The notes under the pieces: generated by a model
What the model saw: the letters and a program-made list of their open reading frames with translations, nothing else
The model's database searches: none
Told to the model about the DNA's origin: nothing
Translations under genes and position numbers: made by a program
Assembly (NCBI GenBank): GCA_013288235.1
Contig: JABDCF010000025.1
Location: forward strand, 1-41,350
Length of the DNA stretch: 41,350 nt
Source of the DNA: Bacteroidota bacterium
Lineage (GTDB): Bacteria; Bacteroidota; Bacteroidia; Sphingobacteriales; Sphingobacteriaceae
Reading direction: 5' to 3'
Shown: in pieces, positions 16,945-26,900 of the stretch
Numbering within the stretch: the stretch's first letter is position 1
How the letters are laid out: each line of letters opens with the position of its first letter

Positions 16945-17805
16945 TCATGCTTTTGGTATCACAGCCTCCTGCGTCAAAACGCACTTCCAACCACCGTTCT
17001 TCCAGCGCCAAACATCGGTTTGGCGCTCCTGTATGTCGAAAGCTTTGCTCCCCAACACGCCTGCCAGTTCAACTTTCGTCGTCACCAGCGCTATATTTCC
17101 GTACAAACGCACCCTCGGTTCCGAAAGGGACATGATCTTTAGCACCCGGAAACCAGATCGTATCCCGCTGGGGAAAATAGAAGGCCCCTCATCCACATCA
17201 CCGTTTGAAGGAATAACGGCCCACTCCTTGTCCAGCATACGTACAATTCCTACGGTGTCATTTGCCTGCAAGGCCCTTGCTAATTCCTGGTCCGCAGCCA
17301 GCGCATTTTCTATCGTCGGCCCAATGGCAGGTTTTACTTTAACGGCACTTCCGAACGTTACGGGTACCCATCCATTTGATATAATTAAAAGTATTAAAAT
17401 TACCGGGATTGCTATAAGCAAAATACTTTTTAAAATCCATGTTTTCTTTTTGGGCTCCGGCTTATTATCAACAATAGTATAACCGCGACCATTCCCATTG
17501 ATTTGCTTTACCGTTATTGCGCTTGCCGTCCCGTTGCCATTTTGCGATTTAAAGTCCCGCCAGTTTTCATAACCTAAAAACTGCACCAGCGTATCAAGGG
17601 TGTGCGTAGTGGGCAGGCTATCGTATTTTACTTTACCCCAAACCCTTTTTAAAGTTACATGGCTTAGCGCCAGGCCGGTACGTTCCTGTATCTTCTCGCT
17701 TAATATTACAAAATCCTGATTGGTCCATTCATCACTGTCACCCCATCCGGTATTTGACTCAAATAGCGCTATTGTTTTTTCTATCAGAAACTCATCAGTA
17801 TTCAT
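16945..17805 (-). CDS. Membrane protein with N-terminal HTH-like helical domain and C-terminal NTF2-like domain
   Basis: The 286-residue protein has three parts. Residues 1-85 form a compact helical domain with LSEKIQERTGLALSHVTLKRVWGKVKY and DTLVQFLGYENWRDF. This pattern recurs in Bacteroidota proteins and looks like a helix-turn-helix. After a Gly/Asn linker, one membrane helix spans about 133-150. Residues about 165-286 resemble the SnoaL/NTF2 fold (ADQELARALQANDTVGIVRML, then VRLYGNIALVTTKVEL and TDVWRWKNGGWKCVLTQE). The predicted topology puts the N-domain in the cytoplasm and the NTF2-like domain outside. DNA binding and signalling are only inferred. It is followed, in the same direction upstream, by a secreted NTF2-like protein, 132 bases away. 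Confidence 0.8.
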   Translation of the reverse strand: MNTDEFLIEKTIALFESNTGWGDSDEWTNQDFVILSEKIQERTGLALSHVTLKRVWGKVKYDSLPTTHTLDTLVQFLGYENWRDFKSQNGNGTASAITVKQINGNGRGYTIVDNKPEPKKKTWILKSILLIAIPVILILLIISNGWVPVTFGSAVKVKPAIGPTIENALAADQELARALQANDTVGIVRMLDKEWAVIPSNGDVDEGPSIFPSGIRSGFRVLKIMSLSEPRVRLYGNIALVTTKVELAGVLGSKAFDIQERQTDVWRWKNGGWKCVLTQEAVIPKA

Positions 17806-17937
17806 ATCACAAAATTATTATTCAGACAAAAACATAACTGATAATGGCATGGTTTAGCTTATACCGGGCTCCAAGTTTCCTATCATCGAAACCATAGGGA
17901 AATCCGTAATCAGGGTCAAAAAACACCTATACCGATT

Positions 17938-18387
17938 TTATTTTTCCTTATTATCAGGGAAACCTATACCCGGGCCAAAGAAACATACAAACCCTTTTAT
18001 TTTGCCATCTTTTAATGTAAAATACTCTGTGTTCGATAATACTTTGCCGTTCAGCGTCCAGCAATGATAGGTTACAAACGCATTATCCCCATCAACCATA
18101 AGCTTATCAATCTCAAACTTTTTGATGTTGGCTGAATTTGGCCAGCACTTTTTCTTATATTCTTTTATACCAATAGGCGGAATATCTACCGGGCTGCTGA
18201 AAGTAAACCCTTCGGCGAGAACGGATTTCAACATGTTCCAATCTTTTTTCTCATAAGCAGCATAAACTGTTCTAACTATTTTTTCGTTAGCTTGCTGGCT
18301 ACCCTGGGCAGTACAGTGGATGATAAGTAAGAGCAGCGTGACTGCTAACAAGCATCCAACCGCATTTTTTTTGACTTTATTTTTCAT
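17938..18387 (-). CDS. Secreted NTF2/SnoaL-like protein
   Basis: The 149-residue protein has a signal peptide (KKNAVGCLLAVTLLLLIIHC, possibly cleaved after TAQG) and a single NTF2-like domain. This begins with the usual helix (NEKIVRTVYAAYEKKDWNMLKSVLAEGFTF), has SSPVDIPPIGIKEYKKK in the middle, and ends with strands (AFVTYHCWTLNGKVLSNTEYFTLKDGKIKGFVCFFG). This fold covers enzymes and ligand binders, so function cannot be assigned. It lies upstream of, and in the same direction as, the membrane-anchored NTF2-like gene, so the two may be co-expressed. A terminator for the preceding minus-strand regulator gene lies about 100 bases before its start. Confidence 0.82.
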   Translation of the reverse strand: MKNKVKKNAVGCLLAVTLLLLIIHCTAQGSQQANEKIVRTVYAAYEKKDWNMLKSVLAEGFTFSSPVDIPPIGIKEYKKKCWPNSANIKKFEIDKLMVDGDNAFVTYHCWTLNGKVLSNTEYFTLKDGKIKGFVCFFGPGIGFPDNKEK

Positions 18388-18471
18388 ATAATTTATTTTA
18401 TCTGCAATGGGGCTAATGAACAGGGTTATCCCTCGCTTTCCCGTTCATAAAAGAAACAAAAGGGATCCTAA

Positions 18472-18506
18472 AAAAAAAGTCACCTACCTCGCGTACATGA
18501 CTTTTT
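18472..18506 (-). terminator. Terminator after the NarL-type regulator gene (minus strand)
   Basis: AAAAAGTCA (18474-18482) and TGACTTTTT (18498-18506) pair perfectly around a 15-base loop. On the minus strand the stem runs into a T-tract, so it would end transcripts coming from the regulator gene at 18631-19254. Confidence 0.6.
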
Positions 18507-18630
18507 AATTAACTATTAACCGATCAAACTATTAACTACATATCTGATCAGCTGTTATAAATGTAAGTGGCGAAAATCTATTTGAATGAGTGAAACCTAC
18601 CAATTTATTTTTTTAACACGTTTGGATACA

Positions 18631-19254
18631 TTATATCAATTTATCTTTTCTCGCCGCTTTGATCGCGTCCGCTTTGGAATTTACATCGAGTTTAACATAA
18701 ACGTTTTTTATATGTGTTTTCACAGTTTCCGAATCAATAAACAGGTCATTCGCAATCTGCGACCGGCTTTTGCCCTCACTTACCATCTCCAATATTTGAG
18801 TTTCCCGTTTTGACAATGGGGAATGCTGGTTTTTTTGGAAAGATTTAATCACCATCCGCGCAACATTGGTACTCATGGGGCCGCCGCCTTCACAAACTTC
18901 CCTTATTGAGTCGATAATTTTTGCAATCGGGCTGTTCTTAGTTAAATAACCAGAAGCGCCGTTTGACAATGCATCAAATATCTGGTCTTCCGACTCATAA
19001 ACGGTGAGTATGATTATGTAGCATTTGGACAATTTTTTTTTTATCAAGGGTATAGCATCGATGCCACTTGTGCCAGGAAGCTCAATATCGAGCAATACTA
19101 CGCCCGGATTGTCATTGATGATGTTTTTCGACGCATCTTCAACTGAAGCATATGAATTGGCCACATAAAAACCGTCAACATCATTGATCAGGGTAGCGTA
19201 GGCATTTCTTAACACTTCATCATCTTCAATGATTACGATGGTTGTATTTTTCAT
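18631..19254 (-). CDS. NarL/LuxR-type response regulator
   Basis: The 207-residue regulator has a receiver domain (EDD at 10-12, phospho-acceptor D56 in LLDIELPG, T84, K106) and a LuxR-type helix-turn-helix (LSKRETQILEMVSEGKSRSQIANDLF, then SETVKTHIKNVYVKL, about 146-190). It is encoded four bases after the propeller sensor kinase gene on the same strand, so the two form a cognate pair in one operon. The kinase is of the HisKA_3 type, which normally pairs with NarL-type regulators, as here. Targets are not visible; the SusC/SusD operon at 23937 and the AraC gene are nearby candidates. Confidence 0.94.
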   Translation of the reverse strand: MKNTTIVIIEDDEVLRNAYATLINDVDGFYVANSYASVEDASKNIINDNPGVVLLDIELPGTSGIDAIPLIKKKLSKCYIIILTVYESEDQIFDALSNGASGYLTKNSPIAKIIDSIREVCEGGGPMSTNVARMVIKSFQKNQHSPLSKRETQILEMVSEGKSRSQIANDLFIDSETVKTHIKNVYVKLDVNSKADAIKAARKDKLI

Positions 19255-19258
19255 TATT

Positions 19259-22213
19259 TCAATATAAATGTGGTATCCGTTTAATAGTCAGGGCAATACT
19301 TGTACCTTCGTTTACCGATGATCTTATATCGATTACCCCGTTTACCTTTTTTGCCCTGTTATTTATATTCCGCATGCCATTACCGCTTTTTACGGTACCT
19401 ATATCAAAGCCTTTGCCATCGTCTTCAACAACGATACATAGGTAATTATCCTGGTTTAAAAGTGCGGCTGCTTTAACGTTTTGCGCGCCGGAATGCCTTA
19501 AAGTATTATTAAATAATTCTTTAAGTATCATCGTAATATTTCTACCATAACCCATCGGTAAAATTATTTCCTTAAATGTTTCGTTTGTTAAATCAGATGT
19601 AAAACTTATGGCTGTGTTTAAAAAAAGATCGATCCCGAATTCTTTTACATGCGTCAAAACTTCTGATAACCGGTCATTGTCGGGATCAAGTGCCCACAAA
19701 ATATGTTTACTGCCGGTAAACAAGGCATCTGCATTTTCCTTGATCTGGTCAATAATTTTTCGCTGGTCTGAAAAAGTAACGTCGACCTTTTTATAGAGTA
19801 TGTCTGAGAGAACATTGATCCTTGTCAGTTTATTTCCCAGGTCGTCGTGAAAATCTTCTGCGGTTTGCTTGCGGATCTTAACCTGTTCCTCTAATCGCAA
19901 ATGTGCTATCAGTCTTCTTTTTTGCTCCTCTTTTAACCTAAAGTACTTCCATGTTGCTACGCTAATTAAAAAAAGAAATATAACTATTGCTACTTTAAAT
20001 AAAGCAGTTTGATAATAGGCAGGTATTATTTCGAACGAAAAGCTTGCAACATTTGATGATGCCCCCGCAAGGTTGGACGACCTGACATAAAAAGTATAAT
20101 TACCGGGAGGTAGCGAAGGGTAATCGACAACATTATTGTTAACCTGCGCGCTAAAACGCGCATCTAAAGGCCATAACTTATAACTATATAAAACGTTATT
20201 CGGGTTTTTTAAATAAACGCCATCGAAACTTATGGTGATGTGGCTGTTATTGAAAGGAAGTTTTAAATTTTGGGGTTCTTTATATCCATTTCTGTAGGTA
20301 TATTTAACGGTTTGCTTGTTGTAAAATGCTACATCTTGTATGGTTGTATATGGCGCGGAAAATGAATTTGAAGCCAAATCATTTTTAACCACCAGCAGGC
20401 CTTTTGTTGTTCCTATAAAAACCTGGTTATCGTGAAACAAAAGTGCATCCTGGTCGCATTCAACAAACAGGTTACTAATATTTTCATTTATTATTCTTTG
20501 AAATGTGCCGTCGTTTTTTATTTTGAATTGATTTACCGCACGCCCGGTCCCTGCCCATAATATCCCATTCTTATCAACATCGATACTGTAAACGCTGGCC
20601 GAGCTTAACCCGTTTTTTTCATTTAAATGAATAACCGGGCCGCCGTGGGGGTTCCATACAAATAATCCGTTGTCAAATGTTCCAATGTAAATGCGCCCTT
20701 TATAATATTTCAAACAGTCCATGTTTGAACCTTTTAGGAAATCGGCTTTGAAGCTGGTGTCAATTTTCTTGTCTTTCACAAGGAATATTTTAGTACTTGA
20801 GGTAACCAGTATTGAATCCGGGCCTATCTCAATTATCCCGGTGCACATACCGTTAACGCCACTTATTTTTTTTAAACCTTTATCCCAGTAATAAGATCCA
20901 TCGCTTGCAATCACCCACTTAGTTTTCAGATGGTCTTCCAACATAGCGTTAAACAATATCCGGGTGTCATTTTTATTCCTGGGATAAAAGCGGGTAAAAT
21001 TTGGTCCCGCTTTCTTCCACAATCCATTTACCGTTACTATCCATGTGTTTTTTTCATTGTCCATGTATAAACAATGAAAAATATCGGTAGCATCCATTAA
21101 GGGGATCTTAATTTGGCTTATTTTTTCCCCGTTATAGATCATCAACTTACTACCTCCCGACATTAGGATATTATTGTTCTTATCAGGGGCTATTTGCAAA
21201 ATTGGTTCGGTAACGCCCTGGGCCTGGTCAAGAATTGAAAAACCGTCCCCATCAAATCTAAATATACCGGCCCCGTTAGTGCCAAACCATATATTGTTAT
21301 CAAAATCTTTAAAAATGCAATTAACCGGGTAATTAGTAAACCCATTACTTTCGTCAAAATATTTCAGAATATTGTTGTTAAAATAATAGGCCCCCTTGCT
21401 TGTACCGATCCATAATCCATTTAAATTGTTCTGGGCTATACAATTGATCAGGCTTACGCCGTTTTTTTTTAAGTCAATTTTTATCTTCCTGAAGGAATTT
21501 TTCCTGACGTAAAATACTTCGGTTCCTGTAGAAATATAAATGGCATCATTGGCGCTATCGACTATAAATTGTTTAATGTAGGTGTCTTTCGGAAAAACAA
21601 AGGGTATTATGTCGATCCATTTATGATTTTTTAAACAATAAATCCCTTTGTTCAGCACAGCAGCCAGTATCTCGCCATTCTTATTTATTGTTATGGCTGT
21701 TACAGTATCTTCGCCGGCCGTAATGTTTACATCGTCCATGTGGCCACTGCTTATTTTAAATAAACGCCGGTTGCTTAATCCCCAAATGTTGTCAAGGCGG
21801 TCAGCTACCAGGTCGCTTGCTGTGATCAAAGAATCGTTCTTATCCCCCACAAACCTGGTGGTCTTATCTGCATAAAAACAATAGAGTCCCTTTGTGTTCC
21901 CGGCCCAAATCTTTCCAGTATGGTCTATTGTCAAAACATTCGCAAAATCAATTAAACTGTTATCTTTAGTTACGGGTGAAAACGTTTTCCCGTCAAACCG
22001 GGTGATTCCTAAAAATGTTGCTATTACCAGGCGATGATTACTGTCCTGTACGATCCGTGTAGCCTGCGATTGAAGTAGCCCGTTTTCGATACCGTAATTT
22101 GTAAAGTTGTATTTTTGGGTAAGGGCAACGGAAGGCCAAAACAATACACCCAAACTGAAAAATTTAAGGATTATCGATCTTGCTTTAAATAAATTAAAAA
22201 CTTTGTATTTCAT
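19259..22213 (-). CDS. Propeller-domain sensor histidine kinase (Reg_prop, Y_Y_Y, HisKA_3)
   Basis: The 984-residue sensor begins with a signal/anchor sequence (ILKFFSLGVLFWPSVALTQ). A long periplasmic part follows, made of repeated propeller units (for example GITRFDGKTFSPV, NIWFGTNGAGIFRFDGDGF, GILWAGTGRAVNQFK). A Y_Y_Y domain is next (SYKLWPLDARFSAQ, PPGNYTFYVRSSN), then one membrane helix (VAIVIFLFLISVATW). The cytosolic part has a HisKA_3 box with DFHDDLGNKLT (His789), the N box (ILKELFNNTLRHSG) and the G box (VEDDGKGF). This is the classical hybrid-like periplasmic sensor layout of Bacteroidota, but without the fused AraC output. It pairs with the separate regulator gene four bases downstream. 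Such sensors often detect glycan fragments; the ligand here is unknown. Confidence 0.93.
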   Translation of the reverse strand: MKYKVFNLFKARSIILKFFSLGVLFWPSVALTQKYNFTNYGIENGLLQSQATRIVQDSNHRLVIATFLGITRFDGKTFSPVTKDNSLIDFANVLTIDHTGKIWAGNTKGLYCFYADKTTRFVGDKNDSLITASDLVADRLDNIWGLSNRRLFKISSGHMDDVNITAGEDTVTAITINKNGEILAAVLNKGIYCLKNHKWIDIIPFVFPKDTYIKQFIVDSANDAIYISTGTEVFYVRKNSFRKIKIDLKKNGVSLINCIAQNNLNGLWIGTSKGAYYFNNNILKYFDESNGFTNYPVNCIFKDFDNNIWFGTNGAGIFRFDGDGFSILDQAQGVTEPILQIAPDKNNNILMSGGSKLMIYNGEKISQIKIPLMDATDIFHCLYMDNEKNTWIVTVNGLWKKAGPNFTRFYPRNKNDTRILFNAMLEDHLKTKWVIASDGSYYWDKGLKKISGVNGMCTGIIEIGPDSILVTSSTKIFLVKDKKIDTSFKADFLKGSNMDCLKYYKGRIYIGTFDNGLFVWNPHGGPVIHLNEKNGLSSASVYSIDVDKNGILWAGTGRAVNQFKIKNDGTFQRIINENISNLFVECDQDALLFHDNQVFIGTTKGLLVVKNDLASNSFSAPYTTIQDVAFYNKQTVKYTYRNGYKEPQNLKLPFNNSHITISFDGVYLKNPNNVLYSYKLWPLDARFSAQVNNNVVDYPSLPPGNYTFYVRSSNLAGASSNVASFSFEIIPAYYQTALFKVAIVIFLFLISVATWKYFRLKEEQKRRLIAHLRLEEQVKIRKQTAEDFHDDLGNKLTRINVLSDILYKKVDVTFSDQRKIIDQIKENADALFTGSKHILWALDPDNDRLSEVLTHVKEFGIDLFLNTAISFTSDLTNETFKEIILPMGYGRNITMILKELFNNTLRHSGAQNVKAAALLNQDNYLCIVVEDDGKGFDIGTVKSGNGMRNINNRAKKVNGVIDIRSSVNEGTSIALTIKRIPHLY

Positions 22214-22425
22214 CTGGTTAAAAGCAAAACCGGATTTTTGCAGGCAATGTAAATTACAGACATGGAAATTTTTATAATGCTAATATACAAAGTTGTTAAA
22301 AATGTTATCATTCCCACGCAGATTGTTTGTTTAAAATGTACTGTTTACTATCTGAAAAATCAAAGAGGTATTTCAAAATGCTAATTTCCTGCATGCGGAA
22401 TCAAAAAGGTTATATTCATCTATAC

Positions 22426-23295
22426 TTATGCTACGTAATTTCTATACCCCCCGGGAGTAAAGTGATATTTATTTTTAAACAGCTTGATAAATGTGCTCGG
22501 GCATGTAAAACCAACAAGGTTAACAATTTCGTTTAATGTATAATTGGTATTTTGCAGCATATGCCTTGCATTATCAAGCCTTGCTTGTATCAAATATTGG
22601 TGAGGAGAGCAATTATATATTTGTTTAAAAGTGCGGAACAAATGAGTGGGCGATAAACAAGACTGCCGGCTAATATCCTCCAGGCTGATATCCTGATTAT
22701 AATTGCTTAACATATAATCCTTGGCTACGGTTAATCTTTTAAACAATTCATTCCGCGTACTGACATTTAAAGCATCTAAGCAATTGCTTTTAGTCATTAC
22801 CTCTTTATAATAAAGGCGATAAAAAAGCAGCAACGAGTGATATATATAATCATCAAGTAAAAGATCATCAGAGTTTTCGTTAAAATGATCGATCAAATGG
22901 GTTAGGTTGTATTTGATATCCCCTTTACATGGATAAATTGTTTCTAAAAATGTGTTTTGTTGTATCACCTCCCTGTCAATTGGCTCATCAAGCAAATCCT
23001 GTTCAGATGAGGAAAAACTATATTGAAAATCACGAAGGAATTTGTTAGAAAAAAAGATAGCGAAAGTATTTGCTATTGAGTCCGAATAAATGGTCCTATC
23101 GTATGCAGTGCCTTCATTTAATATCAAAAAATTACCCGGAAATACAGTTACCGTCCTTTTACCGATCTTGTATTTTTCACTTCCATTAAACACCACATGC
23201 AATGAGAGCTCATTTTTTTGATCGGTATAACTTGCTTCGGTAGTGATTTCACTATAGAGCTTATTTTGATTGTATAATACTTTAAAAGTCTTCAT
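22426..23295 (-). CDS. AraC-family transcriptional regulator
   Basis: The protein has 289 residues from the ATG at 23295. A longer frame exists upstream, but this ATG overlaps the stop of the preceding VOC gene in TGATG, a strong sign of translational coupling. The N-terminal half looks like a small ligand-binding cupin (LSLHVVFNGSEKYKIGKRTVTVFPGNFLILNEG). The C-terminal half holds two helix-turn-helix motifs: ISLEDISRQSCLSPTHLFRTFKQIY, and LNEIVNLVGFTCPSTFIKLFKNKYHFTPGGYR. It probably senses a small molecule and regulates the adjacent VOC gene and perhaps the divergent SusC/SusD operon. The ligand is unknown. Confidence 0.92.
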   Translation of the reverse strand: MKTFKVLYNQNKLYSEITTEASYTDQKNELSLHVVFNGSEKYKIGKRTVTVFPGNFLILNEGTAYDRTIYSDSIANTFAIFFSNKFLRDFQYSFSSSEQDLLDEPIDREVIQQNTFLETIYPCKGDIKYNLTHLIDHFNENSDDLLLDDYIYHSLLLFYRLYYKEVMTKSNCLDALNVSTRNELFKRLTVAKDYMLSNYNQDISLEDISRQSCLSPTHLFRTFKQIYNCSPHQYLIQARLDNARHMLQNTNYTLNEIVNLVGFTCPSTFIKLFKNKYHFTPGGYRNYVA

Positions 23296-23693
23296 CAATT
23301 CGTATAATCTCTTTTCTCTAAAAAGGTGTATTTGTTGCCCCACGGGTCTGAGATTTCGAATGCTAAACCCTCGGGCACATAGTGCGGTTTATTTAAGGCG
23401 CTTAAACCTTTCGGGTTTACATTATAAAAATCCTGTAAACAGTCGCTTGTGTTTATAATCAGGTTAAAATCATTTTTGCTATTCACACCTTTACGGTTAT
23501 TCGAAAAAATTTCGTAAAAATTTCCATACTTGTCGCAAAGCATCGCAATGTTCTGTTTTTTTGACATTGGATTCCCCCGGCGAACAAATCCTAATTTTTC
23601 CACTAAAAAATCCAATGCCCTTTTGGGTTCGTTCAAATAAAATGGTGTACCATTTATTACTTCACTATTCATTACAACTCCTTGTAAGGCCAT
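23295..23693 (-). CDS. VOC-superfamily (glyoxalase-like) protein
   Basis: The protein has 132 residues; an internal start at residue 8 is also possible. It shows the paired beta-alpha-beta-beta-beta layout of vicinal-oxygen-chelate proteins: NGTPFYLNEPKRALDFLVEKLGF at the start and GLAFEISDPWGNKYTFLEK at the end, with the familiar DPWGN turn. Metal ligands are not fully conserved in an obvious way, so it may be a binding protein rather than a glyoxalase. Its stop codon overlaps the ATG of the AraC regulator gene by one base, so the two are made together. It is divergent from the SusC gene with 243 bases between. Confidence 0.85.
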   Translation of the reverse strand: MALQGVVMNSEVINGTPFYLNEPKRALDFLVEKLGFVRRGNPMSKKQNIAMLCDKYGNFYEIFSNNRKGVNSKNDFNLIINTSDCLQDFYNVNPKGLSALNKPHYVPEGLAFEISDPWGNKYTFLEKRDYTN

Positions 23694-23936
23694 AGTTCAA
23701 ATTTACCTCCGGGAAACTGCGTGGGACTACCCCTAAATGGGGGAGTTTGATAATTGGTAGTTTTCACCTATTTGCCCAAAATGTTAAGCCGTATCATTAC
23801 AATACTCGTTTTGGGAAATTTAATTAACTGACAATTCTGTTCGCCATGAGGTATATAATTTTACAGCCCCCATAAGTGCGACCCCATTAAGCACAGCAGA
23901 CAAATAAGAACCAATCTTCTTTTTAAATAAATTCTC

Positions 23937-26900
23937 ATGAAAAAAAAATTACTTTTAATTATAGGTTTAAGCCTGGCGATGTTCCTCCAGGCTTTCGCAC
24001 AAAACCATACAGTTACTGGTACGGTTACGGCCAAAGATGACGGCCTGCCCGTTCCGGGAGTATCAGTAAAGATCAAAGGCACAAATATAGGCCTCCAAAC
24101 AGCCGTTAATGGTAAGTATACCATTAGTGTACCTGTTAACGGCGTATTGGTGTTTTCTTATATAGGGTTTATAACCCAATCAGTTCCGGTCGGCTCAAAT
24201 TCAGTTCTTAACGTAGCGCTCGAACCGGCGACACAGACATTGGGCGAGGTTGTGGTAACAAGTGCATTAGGCATTAAACATTCAGAAAAAGAGTTGGGTT
24301 ATGCTACTACAGAGGTCACCGCCAAGCAAATTACCGCAACCGCAGCAACAAATCTTGCCAATGGTTTAACCGGCAAAGTGGCTGGTTTGGCAGTTTACGA
24401 ACTGGATAACAGTGTTGATCCAAACATTGCTATTGTACTTCGTGGCAACCGGTCTTTAGAAGGTGACAATAATGCGCTGATAGTTTTAGATGGTGTTCCG
24501 ATGCCCGGGGAACTTCTTAGTTCCATTAACCCTAATGATGTAGCTGATATAACTATATTAAAGGGTGCCGGTTCCGCCGCGATATATGGTTCCGAAGCAT
24601 CAAATGGCGCCGTGTTGATCACAACCAAAAGAGGTTCATCTTCATCAGGCAAACCCACTATTGTATATCAAAACTCTGTACAGGTAGAAAAGATTGCTTT
24701 CTATCCCAAATTGCAAACATCTTTTGGAACTTACGGAGGCGAGGGTAATTATATAAACCCGGTTACAGGGTTTACAGAGTATGTTCCCTATGAAAACCAG
24801 GAATATGGCCCGGCCTATAACGGTCAACTTGTACAATTGGGGCCTCCGCTTGATAGCGCCAACGGCAAAAAAGATATTGTACCGTACAAACCTTACCCGG
24901 TTAGCCCTATCGATGCCTTTTTTAAAACGGGCATTACCGAACAAAATGATATTTCGTATTCACAGGGCGATGCTAAGAACAGCATTTTTATATCAGCTCA
25001 AAATGTGTACCGTACAACAGTTGTGCCAAATGATAAAAATGTAAGGGATGCATTCAGTGTAAGGGGCCACCATACGGATGGTATATTTTCCGTTGATTAC
25101 TCGGCTGCATACAGTAAAACGAATATCAGTACATATATAGGCAATAACAACCCTTTGAATACCCAGTACGGCATTTCATTGCCCGGCAGCTATGTGACCA
25201 CTGCAGGCGCGAACGACCTTTATTCATCTATTTTGCAGTTGCCCGCCTTTTACAATATTAAAGATTTTCAAAATCCGAACTCAGATATCGGCAGCGCAAG
25301 CAACTATCCCGATGCTTATGCCATCAACCCCTACTGGATAGTGGATGATACAAGGCGGGTTGAGCAGCGGGATGTATTGTTGGCCCAGATAAAATTAGCA
25401 GTTGAGCCTACAAAGTGGTTAGACATAAGTTACCACATTTCTGATAATTTTGGTATTGACCAGGAACGCTATACAAAAGCGGAAGTTGACTTTTCGCCTT
25501 ATTCAATCAGCGATCCATTCGGCGCAGGCAGTAACCAGGCTGTATTTAAAAATGGCGTATCGCCCGGTGTTGTTTACGATGTTTATCAGTATGGCGACGG
25601 TACAAACAACAATCCCGGCTACGCAAGGCTGCAAGGCGACGCATTGATCGATCTGCACCATACGTTTTTTAAGGATTTTAAAACCGGCCTCGTTTTGGGT
25701 AACTCTATTTACCAGTTATATGATAAGTATCAAATAACCGGGAGCAACCAGTTGCTTGTAAATAATTTGTATAATATCAACACCATAGGCGGACAGCCGG
25801 TGGCCCAGGAAGCTGATTATGTTGTACGAAATATTTCATTTTTCGGTGACCTTAATATCAGCTACAAAGGTTTCCTTACCCTGGAAGGCACTTACCGGAA
25901 CGAGCAGGACTCCAGGCTATCTAAAGCAGAGCGTTCATTTAATTATCCTTCCGCGAAGATATCATTTGTGCCGACTGATATAATATCGTCGTTAAAAAAT
26001 AGTGACATTTTTACATACGCAAAGTTCTATGGTTCAATAAGCCAGGTAGGTAACATTAACATCGGGCCTTACCAAATTTACAATACATATGGTATAACTA
26101 ATGGGTTTCCTTACGGTTCATTGGGCGGGTTAAGTGCCAGCACTACAAATTACAGCCCGACCCTAAAGCCCGAAATAACCACTGAAACCGAAGTTGGTAC
26201 TGAATTGGCCTTCCTTAAAAACCGTATAGATTTTAATTTCACTTATTATAATTCGTTCGATAAAAATCAAACCGTTCCCATTTCTACTTCAATTGGTACA
26301 GGATATTCTACCTCAATATTAAATATAGGGGAAACACAATCACAAGGATATGAGTTCCAGTTAACCGGGCAGGTATTAACACAAGCGGCAAATAAGTTCG
26401 GCTGGACTCTCAGTGGCAACCTTTCTGTTAATAACTCTAAAGTAATATCGTTATTACCTGGTGTTAGCCAGTTGTTCCTGGGCGGCCTTGATTATGCAGT
26501 AGTTGGCCAGCCTTTCCCTTTGCTAAAAGGCACCGATTTTATACGCGACCCCGCAGGGCAGGTAGTGGTAGGTGCAACCGGATATCCGCAAACAGCCTCA
26601 TCACTGACGACTTTTGGAAGAACAACTCCCAAATATGACTTAGGGGTAACATCCAACTGGACTTATAAGTTTGTGACTTTGGGCGCTGTGTTTGAATACC
26701 GGGGCGGCGATATAGTCTATAACGCACTCGGCAATTCACTGGCCTTTACCGGTGCATCTTACTATTCGGCCTCAAATGGCCGCCAGCGGTTTATCTATCC
26801 AAATTCAGTTATTCAAACCGGGCCAAATACTTATACGCCTAACACCGGCTTGAGTGTTCAGGATGGTAATTATGGTTTTTGGCAACTTTCGCAATTCCAA

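Noticed and set aside
16931..17482. 183-codon plus-strand frame opposite the HTH/NTF2-like gene
   Set aside because: No recognisable domain or leader; the minus-strand protein has a coherent three-part architecture.
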